Shown here piece after piece: positions 50,258-59,175 of a DNA stretch of 64,000 bases; within the stretch, counting starts at the first letter, position 1; every line of letters begins with the position of its first letter. The notes beneath the pieces are model-generated. The model saw nothing but the letters and a program-made list of their open reading frames with translations, searched no databases and was not told where the DNA came from. Location of the stretch: NCBI GenBank assembly GCA_030066795.1, contig JASJAW010000001.1:124001-188000 (forward strand). Reading direction: 5' to 3'. This stretch comes from Dinoroseobacter sp. GTDB taxonomy: Bacteria > Pseudomonadota > Alphaproteobacteria > Rhodobacterales > Rhodobacteraceae. The position numbers and the translations under genes were made by a program.

Positions 50258-51589
50258 TCACCCGTCCCGGCCCGTCAGTGCGTTTGCAAAGTCTTCCGGG
50301 TCGAACGGGGCAAGGTCGTCGATCTGCTCCCCAACACCAATCGCGTGGATGGGAAGCCCGAACTTGTCTGCCAAAGCCACGAGAACGCCGCCCTTGGCAG
50401 TCCCGTCGAGCTTGGTCATCACCAGCCCGGAGACGTCAGAGATGTTGCGGAAGGTTTCCACCTGGCTCAGCGCGTTCTGTCCAGTGGTCGCATCCAGCAC
50501 CAGCAACGTGTTGTGCGGTGCGGTCTCATCCACCTTGCGGATCACGCGGACGATCTTGGCCAACTCCTCCATCAGGTCGGCGCGGTTTTGCAAGCGGCCT
50601 GCTGTGTCGATCATCAGCAGATCGACCTTGTCCTCCTGCGCTTGCCGGATTGCGTCAAAGGCCAGCGAGGCAGGGTCCGTACCTTCGGGGCGTGTTAAGA
50701 CCGGGACACCCGCCCGTTCGCCCCAGACCTGAAGCTGCTCAACCGCAGCAGCGCGGAACGTGTCGCCAGCGGCGATCATCACGGTTTTTCCCGCGGCGCG
50801 GAACTGGCTGGCGAGCTTGCCGATTGTCGTGGTTTTGCCCGACCCGTTGACTCCGACAACAAGCACCACCTGCGGGCGCTTGGGATAGATCGGTAGAGGT
50901 TTGGCGACTGGTTCCATGATGCGGGCGATTTCATCCGCGAGCACCGCCTTGATTTCCGCTGTCGACATGCGTTTGCCGAAACGCCCTTCGGCGATGTTCG
51001 CTGTGACGCGCAAGGCTGTGTCGACGCCCATGTCGGAGGCGATCAACACCTCCTCAAGCTGTTCGAGCATGGCATCGTCCAGCGCGCGGCGGATAACGGG
51101 ACCGCTGGCAGGGGCGGGTACTGGTGGCGCAGCCGCGATCGGGGGGGCGGGCGCATCGGGCGCCCCTGCCGTTTCCGGCGTCTCGGGCGCTGTACTTTTG
51201 CCGAACATCCGGCCAAGAAGCCCCGGTTTTGAGGGGGCTTGCGCGGCAGTCGTTTGCGTGGTTTCGATCTCATGCTCATGCTCATGCTCATGCTCATGCT
51301 CATGCTCATGCTCATGCTCATGCTCATGCTCATGCTCATGCTCATGCTCATGCTCATGCTCATGCTCATGCTCAGGCTCAGGCACTACCTGCTCGATTGG
51401 CGCGGGCGCGACAGTCTCCGTCACTGGTTCGGTGGCGGCTTCCGCGGCAGGCAACTCGCCTGGCGCTTCAGCCGCGATCGTTTCGGATGGGTCTTCGGTC
51501 CCGCCATCCTCGACAATCGCGTCCAACCCTTCCTCGAGTTTGGAGGAGGACTTGAACATCCGGCTTTTCAGCTTGGAGAAGAACGACAT
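50258..51589 (-). CDS. ftsY: Signal recognition particle receptor FtsY with a (Glu-His) repeat linker
   Basis: A 443-residue FtsY. The variable acidic N-terminal domain contains about 17 consecutive Glu-His pairs (residues about 73-106). The C-terminal NG GTPase is standard: G1 VVGVNGSGKTTTIGKLA, GDTFRAAAVEQLQVW, G3 LLMIDTAGRLQNR and G4 VMTKLDGTAKGG. FtsY docks ribosome-SRP complexes at the inner membrane and hydrolyses GTP together with Ffh. The A domain of FtsY varies widely, so the repeat need not harm function, but it gives the protein a strong potential metal-binding tract. Confidence 0.94.
   Translation of the reverse strand: MSFFSKLKSRMFKSSSKLEEGLDAIVEDGGTEDPSETIAAEAPGELPAAEAATEPVTETVAPAPIEQVVPEPEHEHEHEHEHEHEHEHEHEHEHEHEHEHEHEHEHEIETTQTTAAQAPSKPGLLGRMFGKSTAPETPETAGAPDAPAPPIAAAPPVPAPASGPVIRRALDDAMLEQLEEVLIASDMGVDTALRVTANIAEGRFGKRMSTAEIKAVLADEIARIMEPVAKPLPIYPKRPQVVLVVGVNGSGKTTTIGKLASQFRAAGKTVMIAAGDTFRAAAVEQLQVWGERAGVPVLTRPEGTDPASLAFDAIRQAQEDKVDLLMIDTAGRLQNRADLMEELAKIVRVIRKVDETAPHNTLLVLDATTGQNALSQVETFRNISDVSGLVMTKLDGTAKGGVLVALADKFGLPIHAIGVGEQIDDLAPFDPEDFANALTGRDG
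51271..51372 (+). repeat. Hexanucleotide tandem repeat, 17 copies of CATGCT, inside ftsY
   Basis: Seventeen perfect copies of CATGCT (102 nt), followed by degenerate CAGGCT units, encode the Glu-His tract of FtsY on the minus strand. Since the unit is six bases, slippage changes the number of Glu-His pairs without shifting the frame. On the plus strand the same tract reads as Ser-Cys, Leu-Met or Ala-His repeats, which are artefacts. Confidence 0.97.
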
Positions 51590-51667
51590 GCGCGGGGCCT
51601 TTTCGAAAGTGTCCCCTCCACCTAATACGCCGCGCGCGCAGAGGGAAGATGCGGTGCCGACCTAGAC

Positions 51668-53101
51668 CTAGAACAATGAGCCTTGTTCAGGTCCGCTCTT
51701 TTTGGCGGCGGGTTTGCGGCGCAGGGCGGTGGCATTGTCCGGGTGTGTGCTCAGACGCCCATCGGCGAACTCGATCTCAAGTAATGGTGCCTTGGCTGCC
51801 TCGGCGCGTTGCGTAACCACATCGCCCGCATCGTTCCGAACAATGGCGTAACCCCGCGCCAGTGTCGCCCGTGGTCCTGCGGTTTCCAGCACGCGTGCGA
51901 CCGCCTCAAGGCGGGTCTTGCGCTCGGTAAAGGTCGCATCAAACGCATGCGGCAGACGATCGGATACGGGTTTCAAACGGTCCCGCCCGCGGGCGATTTT
52001 TGCAGCGAGCATTGCTGGACGCAACGCACCCACGCTTTGGCTCAGCGCGATACGCTTTGCTGCGGCAGCCGCTTTCAGCGCACCAGGCAGCCGCTCTGCT
52101 GCGGCGTCCAGGCGTTGGCTTGGCACCGCCAGTAAATCGGCGGGCCGCGGCATGGCGTGGCTCAGGTCTTTAAGCCGCTGATCGCGCTGGCCCACAGCGC
52201 GGGTAAGACCCGTGAGCATGCGCTCACCATAGGCGCCCAGTCCCGCCAGAAGTTCCATCCGAACGGGGACAGCCATTTCGGCAGCGGCTGTTGGAGTAGG
52301 GGCACGTCGGTCGGCGGCATGGTCGATCAGCGTAGTGTCGGTTTCGTGGCCGACTGCTGAAATCAGGGGGATATCGCTCTCGGCCGCTGCCCGCACCACG
52401 CTTTCTTCGTTAAAGCCCCACAGGTCTTCCACGGATCCGCCGCCCCGCGCGACGATCAGCAAATCGGGCCGCGGAACGGAGCCGCCAGCGGTTAGCATGT
52501 TAAAGCCACGGATCGCGTTGGTAACCTCCGGCGCGCAGCGCTCACCCTGCACCGCCACTGGCCAGATCAGCACTTTGCGCGGACAGCGGTCGCGCAATCG
52601 ATGCAGAATATCCCGGATCACTGCGCCCGAAGGCGAGGTCACTACCCCGATCACCTCTGGCAGAAACGGCAGTGGTTTCTTCCGCTCTGGCGCGAATAGC
52701 CCCTCCGCTTCCAGCGCCTTGCGGCGCTTTTCCAGCAATGCCATCAGAGCGCCAACACCCGCGACAGCCACGCGATCGACGTTGATATTGTAGCGAGACT
52801 GCGGGCCGTAGGCGCTGAGCTTGCCTTCGACAACCACTTCCAGGCCCTCTTCGGGTTGGACGCCAAGCCCCGCAACCTGACCTTTCCAGGTCGTGCAGTT
52901 GATGACGTTTTTGTCGTCCTTCAGGTCAAAATAGATGTGGCCAGACCGTGCCCGCATAACGCGCCCAACCTCGCCACGCACGCGCACGCGTCCGAACTCC
53001 CCCTCCAAAGTACGCTTAATCGCGCCCGAGAGTTCGCTGACAGTGAATTCCGGCGCATTCTGGCCCGGAAGGGGATCGTCGATCAGGTCGAAGTCGGACA
53101 T
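51668..53101 (-). CDS. xseA: Exodeoxyribonuclease VII large subunit
   Basis: A 477-residue XseA. The N-terminal OB fold (FTVSELSGAIKRTLEGEFG, RVRGEVGRVMRARSGHIYFD) is followed by the catalytic core (GVVTSPSGAVIRDILHRLRD, DLLIVARGGGSVEDLWGFNE, ISAVGHETDTTLIDHAADRR, APTPTAAAEMAVP) and a coiled-coil C-terminus. With XseB it degrades single-stranded DNA in both directions. It is divergent from purD with only a 78-nt gap. Confidence 0.95.
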   Translation of the reverse strand: MSDFDLIDDPLPGQNAPEFTVSELSGAIKRTLEGEFGRVRVRGEVGRVMRARSGHIYFDLKDDKNVINCTTWKGQVAGLGVQPEEGLEVVVEGKLSAYGPQSRYNINVDRVAVAGVGALMALLEKRRKALEAEGLFAPERKKPLPFLPEVIGVVTSPSGAVIRDILHRLRDRCPRKVLIWPVAVQGERCAPEVTNAIRGFNMLTAGGSVPRPDLLIVARGGGSVEDLWGFNEESVVRAAAESDIPLISAVGHETDTTLIDHAADRRAPTPTAAAEMAVPVRMELLAGLGAYGERMLTGLTRAVGQRDQRLKDLSHAMPRPADLLAVPSQRLDAAAERLPGALKAAAAAKRIALSQSVGALRPAMLAAKIARGRDRLKPVSDRLPHAFDATFTERKTRLEAVARVLETAGPRATLARGYAIVRNDAGDVVTQRAEAAKAPLLEIEFADGRLSTHPDNATALRRKPAAKKSGPEQGSLF

Positions 53102-53179
53102 TTAGCCTCGCTTGTCATGGCGCTGACATGACCTTAGAAGTCCCGCACCGGAAGAAAAAGACCAGAGACAACGGCGCAG

Positions 53180-54469
53180 ATGAATATCCTGATTCTCGGC
53201 AGTGGCGGGCGTGAGCATGCGCTGGCATGGGCCGTTGCACAAAACCCCAAGTGCGATCGCTTGATTGTGGCGCCTGGCAATGCCGGGATGGCCGAGATTG
53301 CGGAATGTGCTTCGTTTGATATCGACGATGGCGAAGCCGTGGTGACCTTCTCGGAAGAGGAGGCGATCGATTTCGTGATCATCGGTCCGGAAGCCCCGTT
53401 GGCCGCGGGTGTTGCGGATCGCCTGCGCGAGGCTGGTATTCTCTGTTTTGGTCCCTCCGCGGCCGCAGCTAGACTTGAAGCGTCCAAGGCCTTTACCAAA
53501 GAGGTTTGCGACGCCGCACATGCGCCGACAGCCGGTTACGCACGCTTTACAGAACTGGCGCCCGCGCAGGCCTATATTCGCGAGCAGGGCGCGCCGATTG
53601 TTGTAAAAGCCGATGGTCTCGCTGCGGGTAAGGGTGTCATCGTCGCGATGGACGAAGCGACAGCGCTGGCTGCTGTCGAGGATATGTTTGGCGGCGCCTT
53701 TGGTGCAGCAGGTGCCGAAGTGGTGATCGAGGAATTCATGGAGGGCGAAGAGGCGTCGTTCTTCGTGCTTTCGGATGGAAAATTCGCACTGCCGATCGGG
53801 ACTGCGCAGGATCACAAACGCGCCTATGACGGCGATAAAGGCCCAAATACCGGTGGGATGGGGGCCTACTCTCCCGCGCCGGTATTAACCGACGCAATTG
53901 CGCAAGCGGCATTGGACCAGATCGTCCAGCCTTGCATTGATGAAATGGCGCGCCGCGGTACGCCCTATCAGGGGGTGCTTTATGCCGGGTTGATGATCAA
54001 AGATGGCCAAGCTCGACTGGTGGAGTACAACGTACGTTTCGGAGACCCTGAATGTCAGGTGCTGATGATCCGACTCGGAGCGCAGGCGCTCGACCTGATG
54101 CTGGCTTGCGCTGAGGGGCGATTGAGCGAAACGCAGGTCAATTGGGCAGACGACTGCGCAGTAACCATTGTAATGGCGAGCCAAGGCTATCCGGGAAGCT
54201 ATGAAAAAGGGTCCGAGATCCGCGGGTTGGCAGGGCTGCCGGAAGACAGCTGGAATATGGCTTTCCACGCGGGAACAAAGCGGATTGGTGGGGCAACTGT
54301 GGCCAACGGCGGCAGGGTTCTCAATGTGACCACGCGCGGGACTACACTCCGCACAGCGATAACTCGCGCGTATGACATGGTCAGTCGTATTCACTGGCCT
54401 GAAGGCTTCTATCGCAAAGATATCGGCTGGAGGGCCTTGGAGCGTAACGATGTCGACGCGGCTGAATAA
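53180..54469 (+). CDS. purD: Phosphoribosylamine-glycine ligase
   Basis: A 429-residue GARS. Signatures are ILGSGGREHALAWAVAQ at the N-terminus, IIGPEAPLAAGVADRLR, the ATP-grasp segment PIVVKADGLAAGKGVIVA, and NTGGMGAYSPAPV plus YNVRFGDPECQ (metal ligands). It joins glycine to 5-phosphoribosylamine in purine synthesis. The start at 53180 matches the conserved N-terminus. Nothing odd is seen. Confidence 0.96.
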   Translation: MNILILGSGGREHALAWAVAQNPKCDRLIVAPGNAGMAEIAECASFDIDDGEAVVTFSEEEAIDFVIIGPEAPLAAGVADRLREAGILCFGPSAAAARLEASKAFTKEVCDAAHAPTAGYARFTELAPAQAYIREQGAPIVVKADGLAAGKGVIVAMDEATALAAVEDMFGGAFGAAGAEVVIEEFMEGEEASFFVLSDGKFALPIGTAQDHKRAYDGDKGPNTGGMGAYSPAPVLTDAIAQAALDQIVQPCIDEMARRGTPYQGVLYAGLMIKDGQARLVEYNVRFGDPECQVLMIRLGAQALDLMLACAEGRLSETQVNWADDCAVTIVMASQGYPGSYEKGSEIRGLAGLPEDSWNMAFHAGTKRIGGATVANGGRVLNVTTRGTTLRTAITRAYDMVSRIHWPEGFYRKDIGWRALERNDVDAAE

Positions 54470-54591
54470 CTTAGCGCGTGGGAACAAGCGCTGGTCAAAT
54501 TCGAATCCAGTGAAGCCAAGGGTTTGATACCCCCGCTATTTCTGGCACCTTCATCGCATACGGCGAAGATAAACATGGCCTGAGGCGCGGC

Positions 54592-55365
54592 GTGTCGACC
54601 TTTCGAGACAACATCTATCAGCTATATACAGGGCGGTCTCGACGCGCAGTTTGGTTCCGCTATTCGCTTTTGCTCTTCGATCTGGCGACCGTTCTGTATT
54701 TCATTGTATCGACGCCGCTCCCTGCTTCGCCGCTTTCCTCGATACTTCACGGATTTTTTGCCGTCGTCATTTTTTGCGATCTGGCCGCTCGGTTCTGGAT
54801 AGCACCGAAAAAAGCGCATTATGTCAGCCGCGTCTATGTTCTGGCCGATATAGCGGTGCTGGCGTCTTTCGTCTTGAACCCCTTCGTGGCGATGAACTTG
54901 GAGTTCTTGCGCATCCTGCGAGGATTGCGGCTGGGGCACTCCGAATACCTGCTCAACGATCTTCGGCGGGACTGGCGGTTCTTCAGAGAACACGAGGACG
55001 CGTTGGTGGCGAGCTTGAATCTGATCGTCTTCGTTTTTGTTACGTCTGCGGGGGTATACACGCTGTTCAGCGGGGGGAGGACCGGCGTTGAAGCGTATAT
55101 CGATGCCTTGTATTTTACTGTTACCACTCTGACGACGACAGGCTATGGAGATATTACACCGACGACACCGATCGGAAAAATGATCTCGGTTCTGATCATG
55201 ATCGTCGGCGTATCGCTGTTCCTTAATCTGGCGCGTGCGATTTTCTTGCCAGCGAAAGTTACCTACTTGTGCGAGACCTGCGGGTTGAGCCGGCATGATC
55301 CCGATTCTGTGCACTGCAAGCACTGCGGTGCGCCTTTGGCGATCGAAACCAAAGGACTTGGCTAG
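54592..55365 (+). CDS. Six-TM potassium-channel-type protein with a C-terminal zinc ribbon
   Basis: A 257-residue GTG-started membrane protein. Six hydrophobic segments are visible; the fourth contains an arginine-rich FLRILRGLRLGH (residues 105-116) like a voltage-sensor S4. The pore loop carries the K+ selectivity filter TTTGYGD (181-187). After the last helix lie Cys227, Cys230, Cys242 and Cys245 in a CxxC-11-CxxC zinc-ribbon layout. This places a small metal-binding domain where most bacterial channels have a nucleotide- or RCK-type domain. It may gate on metal, redox or a partner. The gene is alone, 122 nt after purD. Confidence 0.88.
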   Translation: MSTFRDNIYQLYTGRSRRAVWFRYSLLLFDLATVLYFIVSTPLPASPLSSILHGFFAVVIFCDLAARFWIAPKKAHYVSRVYVLADIAVLASFVLNPFVAMNLEFLRILRGLRLGHSEYLLNDLRRDWRFFREHEDALVASLNLIVFVFVTSAGVYTLFSGGRTGVEAYIDALYFTVTTLTTTGYGDITPTTPIGKMISVLIMIVGVSLFLNLARAIFLPAKVTYLCETCGLSRHDPDSVHCKHCGAPLAIETKGLG

Positions 55366-55507
55366 AATGGCGCGATCGGTTGACGACGGCTCACATCGCG
55401 AAATGACTTTCAGGAAACAGTTTGATATCCCTTTGAGCGGTGCGGCTGCTTCCTTACGCGTGTAACCGCTTCGCCGACGTTCGAAAATTCCTTACCGAGA
55501 AAATACC

Positions 55508-55711
55508 ATGACACGTGCTCTGACGCTTCTACTTGCCATTGCGTTTCCCGCCATAACCCATGCTGCTGGGGGCCAGTACACCGCCTCGTCCAATGGAGCC
55601 GGTACCGGCGTGTGGGTGGTCGACACCCAATCTGGTGCGGTGAAGTTTTGCTCGCTGCAGAGAAGTGATTCAGGCGGCAGCGATGTGTCATGTACGCCTT
55701 TTGTTGAATAG
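55508..55711 (+). CDS. Small secreted hypothetical protein (67 aa)
   Basis: A 67-residue protein with a clear signal peptide (MTRALTLLLAIAFPAITHAA) and a mature part of about 47 residues with two Cys (KFCSLQ and VSCTPF) that could form a disulfide. The pattern GTGVWVVDTQSGAVKFCSL resembles the first strands of secreted beta-rich proteins. I do not recognise the family. ATG preceded by a weak GAGAAA site. Confidence 0.6.
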   Translation: MTRALTLLLAIAFPAITHAAGGQYTASSNGAGTGVWVVDTQSGAVKFCSLQRSDSGGSDVSCTPFVE

Positions 55712-55726
55712 CACTCGGCCAGATGC

Positions 55727-56460
55727 TCACTCAGAGCAACTGAGCGCGTCTTCAAAACCTTTTTGCGTTGCCGGGTAGGTCAGGGCGCGCCGTGTCAGTG
55801 TCCCACCTGAGAATCTAATGCCGACAGTCCCCGACCAGTTGGCTTCCGCGAGGATCATCTCGGGTCCGTCGCCACAATCACGCACACCACCGGAGATGAA
55901 GTCCTCGCCGATGCGATGGTTGGTAACGCCCTGAAGGTTCGCGACCTCAGTCAGGCCACCTGACGCCCAGCTCCAGACGCGGAGGGTCTTGGCAAGATGT
56001 GGACGGTCCACATAGGCCAGATCGACCGTGCCGTTTTCATCGAGATCGGCAATCGCCACCGGCGCCAGCCAGCGAAAACGTGTTCCGATATGCGGGGTTG
56101 CGGCCGACTTCACAAGGTCGCCGTTGCGAAGAGAATAGATGGCAAGTTGGCCGCCTTCGGTCTGGCTGCTTTCAACCACCACAATGTCGGGCCTGCCGTC
56201 CCCGTCGGCGTCGACCACGCGTGGGGCAATATCCTCGAACACGTTGTGTCCTGGGCCCGCATCTCTAAGGTCTACGCGGTAGAGCCGTCCCGCGCCATCG
56301 CGCGCCTCCAGGACGGCTTTTTCGCGGATTTCCCCCATTATTCTGTGAGGGTAGACATCCAGGTCTGCGCTAAACTTGGCCGAAGCAATCTGTGGTTCAG
56401 GCCCGTCCGCATTTGCACAGCCCGCCGCCACAACAAATGTAATGACGGCGAGTGCGCGCA

Positions 56461-56461
<1 letters not shown>
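55727..56461 (-). CDS. Lipoprotein-like FG-GAP/VCBS repeat protein
   Basis: A 244-residue exported protein. I start at the ATG at 56461, which overlaps the ferredoxin stop (ATGA). MRALAVITFVVAAGC looks like a lipoprotein signal with Cys15. Repeats VVDADGDGRPDIVVVES and IADLDENGTVDLAYVDR are FG-GAP/VCBS calcium-binding-type blades, so it is likely a small beta-propeller-like fold in the periplasm. Coupling to a ferredoxin gene is unexplained. Partners unknown. Confidence 0.78.
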
Positions 56462-56802
<341 letters not shown>

Positions 56803-56882
56803 TCAGTTTGCATCGACATAGTGCAGGCGGGCAGGATTTGCCAGACTTGGCGATACGAGCATTCTGTTCTATTTTTGTTCTC

Positions 56883-57299
56883 ATGAAGTTTTTGCCCGAA
56901 CTGTCCCCTGCGCCCGGCCCACCGGGATGGCCCCAACCACCCGCGTGCCTACCGGCGGCCTGGCTCAACCGACCGCCCCAGAACGCGCGCATCTGTGTGG
57001 CGGGTCTTGTTTTGCTGCGCCAACGTCCCGGCACGGCCCATGGGGTCATTTTCGTGACGCTGGAGGACGAAACTGGCACAGTGAACGTGATCGTGTGGAA
57101 CAAGATTTATGAACGCTTCCGCCGTGCGGTCATCGCAGGCCGCATGTTGAAAGTGACAGGGCGTATACAGCGTGAGGGGGACGTGATTCACGTGATTGCA
57201 GAACATGTGGAGGATTGCTCGGCGATGCTCGATACGCTTTTGCAACCTGAAATGTGTCGTGCGGCCGATCAGCCCCATACCGGCAGCCCTGAACGCTAG
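56883..57299 (+). pseudogene. Orphan C-terminal OB-fold fragment of DnaE2/ImuC (error-prone DNA polymerase III alpha)
   Basis: The plus frame at 56883-57299 (about 138 codons) contains VAGLVLLRQRPGTAHGVIFV, LEDETGTVNVIVWNKIYERF and KVTGRIQREGDVIHVIAEHV in one run, matching the C-terminal OB fold of DnaE2. The polymerase core (about 900 residues) is absent; residues 1-38 before the match are Pro-rich and unlike DnaE2. No imuA or imuB is near. It is most likely the remnant of a deleted dnaE2 gene, or less likely a free-standing OB-fold protein. The start codon chosen is the ATG at 56883. Confidence 0.7.
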
Positions 57300-57352
57300 A
57301 CCTTGCTGCAGTGCTGAGGTAATCCCGCGGAACGACTATGGCGGAGACTTTC

Positions 57353-59071
57353 ATGGCGCGTATCCTCATTACCTCGGCCATCCCGTACATCAACGGGATC
57401 AAGCACCTTGGCAATCTCGTGGGCTCGCAACTGCCTGCTGATCTGTTTGCGCGTTACAACCGCGCTCGCGGGCACGAGGTGATGTTCATCTGTGCCACAG
57501 ACGAACATGGAACGCCTGCTGAACTTGCCGCCGCCAAAGCCGGCAAACCGGTGGCCGAGTACTGCGCCGAGATGCACGCGATCCAATCCGACATTGCTGA
57601 CCGTTTTGGCCTGAGCTTCGACCATTTCGGGCGGTCGTCTTCGGATCGGAACAAGGCCCTGACCCAGCATTTTGCAGGCCAGCTTGCCGACAATGGCTAC
57701 ATCGCAGAAGTGGCCGAAAAGCAGGTTTACTCGAATGCAGATGGACGCTTTCTGCCGGACCGGTATATCGAAGGGACCTGCCCGAACTGCGGGTATGATA
57801 AAGCGCGTGGCGACCAGTGTGAAAACTGCACCAAACAGCTAGATCCCACCGACCTGATCAATCCACGTAGTGCAATTTCGGGGTCAACCGATCTTGAGGT
57901 GCGCGAGACAAAGCATCTGTTCCTGCGCCAATCTGCCCTGAAAGACCAGTTGGATGCCTGGATCGACAGCAAGACCGACTGGCCAGTGTTAACGACGTCC
58001 ATTGCCAAGAAGTGGTTGCATGACGGAGACGGCTTGCAGGACCGCGGAATTACACGGGACCTCGACTGGGGGGTGCCGGTCAAGCGCGGGTCCGAGGATT
58101 GGCCGGGCATGGAAGGCAAGGTCTTTTACGTCTGGTTTGATGCGCCGATCGAATACATCGCCGGAACTGCCGAGTGGGCGGATGCGAACGGTAAAAGCGA
58201 CGCCGACTGGGAACGTTGGTGGCGCACGGACAAAGGCGCGGATGATGTCCGTTACGTCCAGTTCATGGGCAAGGATAACGTACCTTTCCACACGCTCAGC
58301 TTTCCGGCAACGATCATGGGCTCGGGTGAGCCCTGGAAGCTTGTCGACTACATCAAGTCGTTCAACTACCTGAACTATGACGGCGGCCAGTTTTCGACCT
58401 CCCAAGGGAGGGGCGTTTTTATGGATCAGGCGTTGGAGATTTTGCCCGCTGACTATTGGCGATGGTGGCTTCTGAGCCACGCGCCCGAAACCTCCGATGC
58501 TGAGTTCACATGGGAGAATTTCCAAGCAGGTGTGAACAAGGACCTCGCGGACGTATTGGGAAATTTCGTGAGCCGGGTTACGAAGTTCTGCCGGTCCAAG
58601 TTTGGCGAGGAAGTCCCGGATGGCGGAAGCTATGGTCCAGAGGAGCAAGCACTGATTTCAGATCTTCAGTCGCGGTTGGAGGCCTATCAGGCGCACTTGG
58701 ATGCCATCGAGGTACGTAAAGCTGCAGCTGAGTTGCGGGCGATCTGGGTCGCAGGCAACGAGTACCTGCAGGCGGCGGCGCCTTGGGCGGCGTTTAAAAC
58801 CGATCCGGACCGGGCAGCGGCGATCATTCGGCTTTCACTCAATTTGATCCCGGTTTACGCGGTTTTGTCAGCGCCGTTCATTCCAGACGCCTCTGAAAAG
58901 ATGCTGAGAGCAATGAAAGCTGAGACCACAGCATGGCCCGAACAGATGCATTCTGCGCTGTCTATGCTCTCAGCAGGTCATGCCTTCGAAGTGCCCGACA
59001 ATCTGTTCACTAAGATCGAAGATGCGTCCCGCATGGAATGGCAAGAACGGTTTGCTGGAACCCGTGCTTAA
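57353..59071 (+). CDS. metG: Methionyl-tRNA synthetase
   Basis: A 572-residue MetRS starting at the ATG at 57353, with GGAG upstream. The HIGH motif is [20 protein letters not shown], zinc knuckle [17 protein letters not shown], and the KMSKS counterpart is QFSTSQGRG near residue 345, where the first Lys is Gln. [14 protein letters not shown] and [15 protein letters not shown] are family hallmarks. It lacks the C-terminal EMAP domain of some MetRSs. It attaches methionine to initiator and elongator tRNA(Met). Confidence 0.94.
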   Translation: MARILITSAIPYINGIKHLGNLVGSQLPADLFARYNRARGHEVMFICATDEHGTPAELAAAKAGKPVAEYCAEMHAIQSDIADRFGLSFDHFGRSSSDRNKALTQHFAGQLADNGYIAEVAEKQVYSNADGRFLPDRYIEGTCPNCGYDKARGDQCENCTKQLDPTDLINPRSAISGSTDLEVRETKHLFLRQSALKDQLDAWIDSKTDWPVLTTSIAKKWLHDGDGLQDRGITRDLDWGVPVKRGSEDWPGMEGKVFYVWFDAPIEYIAGTAEWADANGKSDADWERWWRTDKGADDVRYVQFMGKDNVPFHTLSFPATIMGSGEPWKLVDYIKSFNYLNYDGGQFSTSQGRGVFMDQALEILPADYWRWWLLSHAPETSDAEFTWENFQAGVNKDLADVLGNFVSRVTKFCRSKFGEEVPDGGSYGPEEQALISDLQSRLEAYQAHLDAIEVRKAAAELRAIWVAGNEYLQAAAPWAAFKTDPDRAAAIIRLSLNLIPVYAVLSAPFIPDASEKMLRAMKAETTAWPEQMHSALSMLSAGHAFEVPDNLFTKIEDASRMEWQERFAGTRA

Positions 59072-59146
59072 CTCTCCCCAAGGTGGGAAATGTAAGAGTT
59101 TTTTCTCGCAAGGGTTGCAATTTAAAGGGGCTCCAGCCTAGAATCC

Positions 59147-59174
59147 TTGGCAAATAGCCACTGCGATTTGCCAA
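59147..59174 (+). repeat. Inverted repeat ending 1 nt before the sensor-kinase start codon
   Basis: TTGGCAAAT (59147-59155) and ATTTGCCAA (59166-59174) form a perfect 9-bp inverted repeat with a 10-nt spacer. The kinase ATG is at 59176, so as RNA the hairpin would cover the ribosome-binding region, which otherwise shows no Shine-Dalgarno. It could be a translational control element or an operator. Confidence 0.6.
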
Positions 59175-59175
59175 A

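Noticed and set aside
51271..51372. Repeat considered as a CRISPR array
   Set aside because: The 6-bp units are contiguous with no spacers and encode a Glu-His tract in frame within ftsY.
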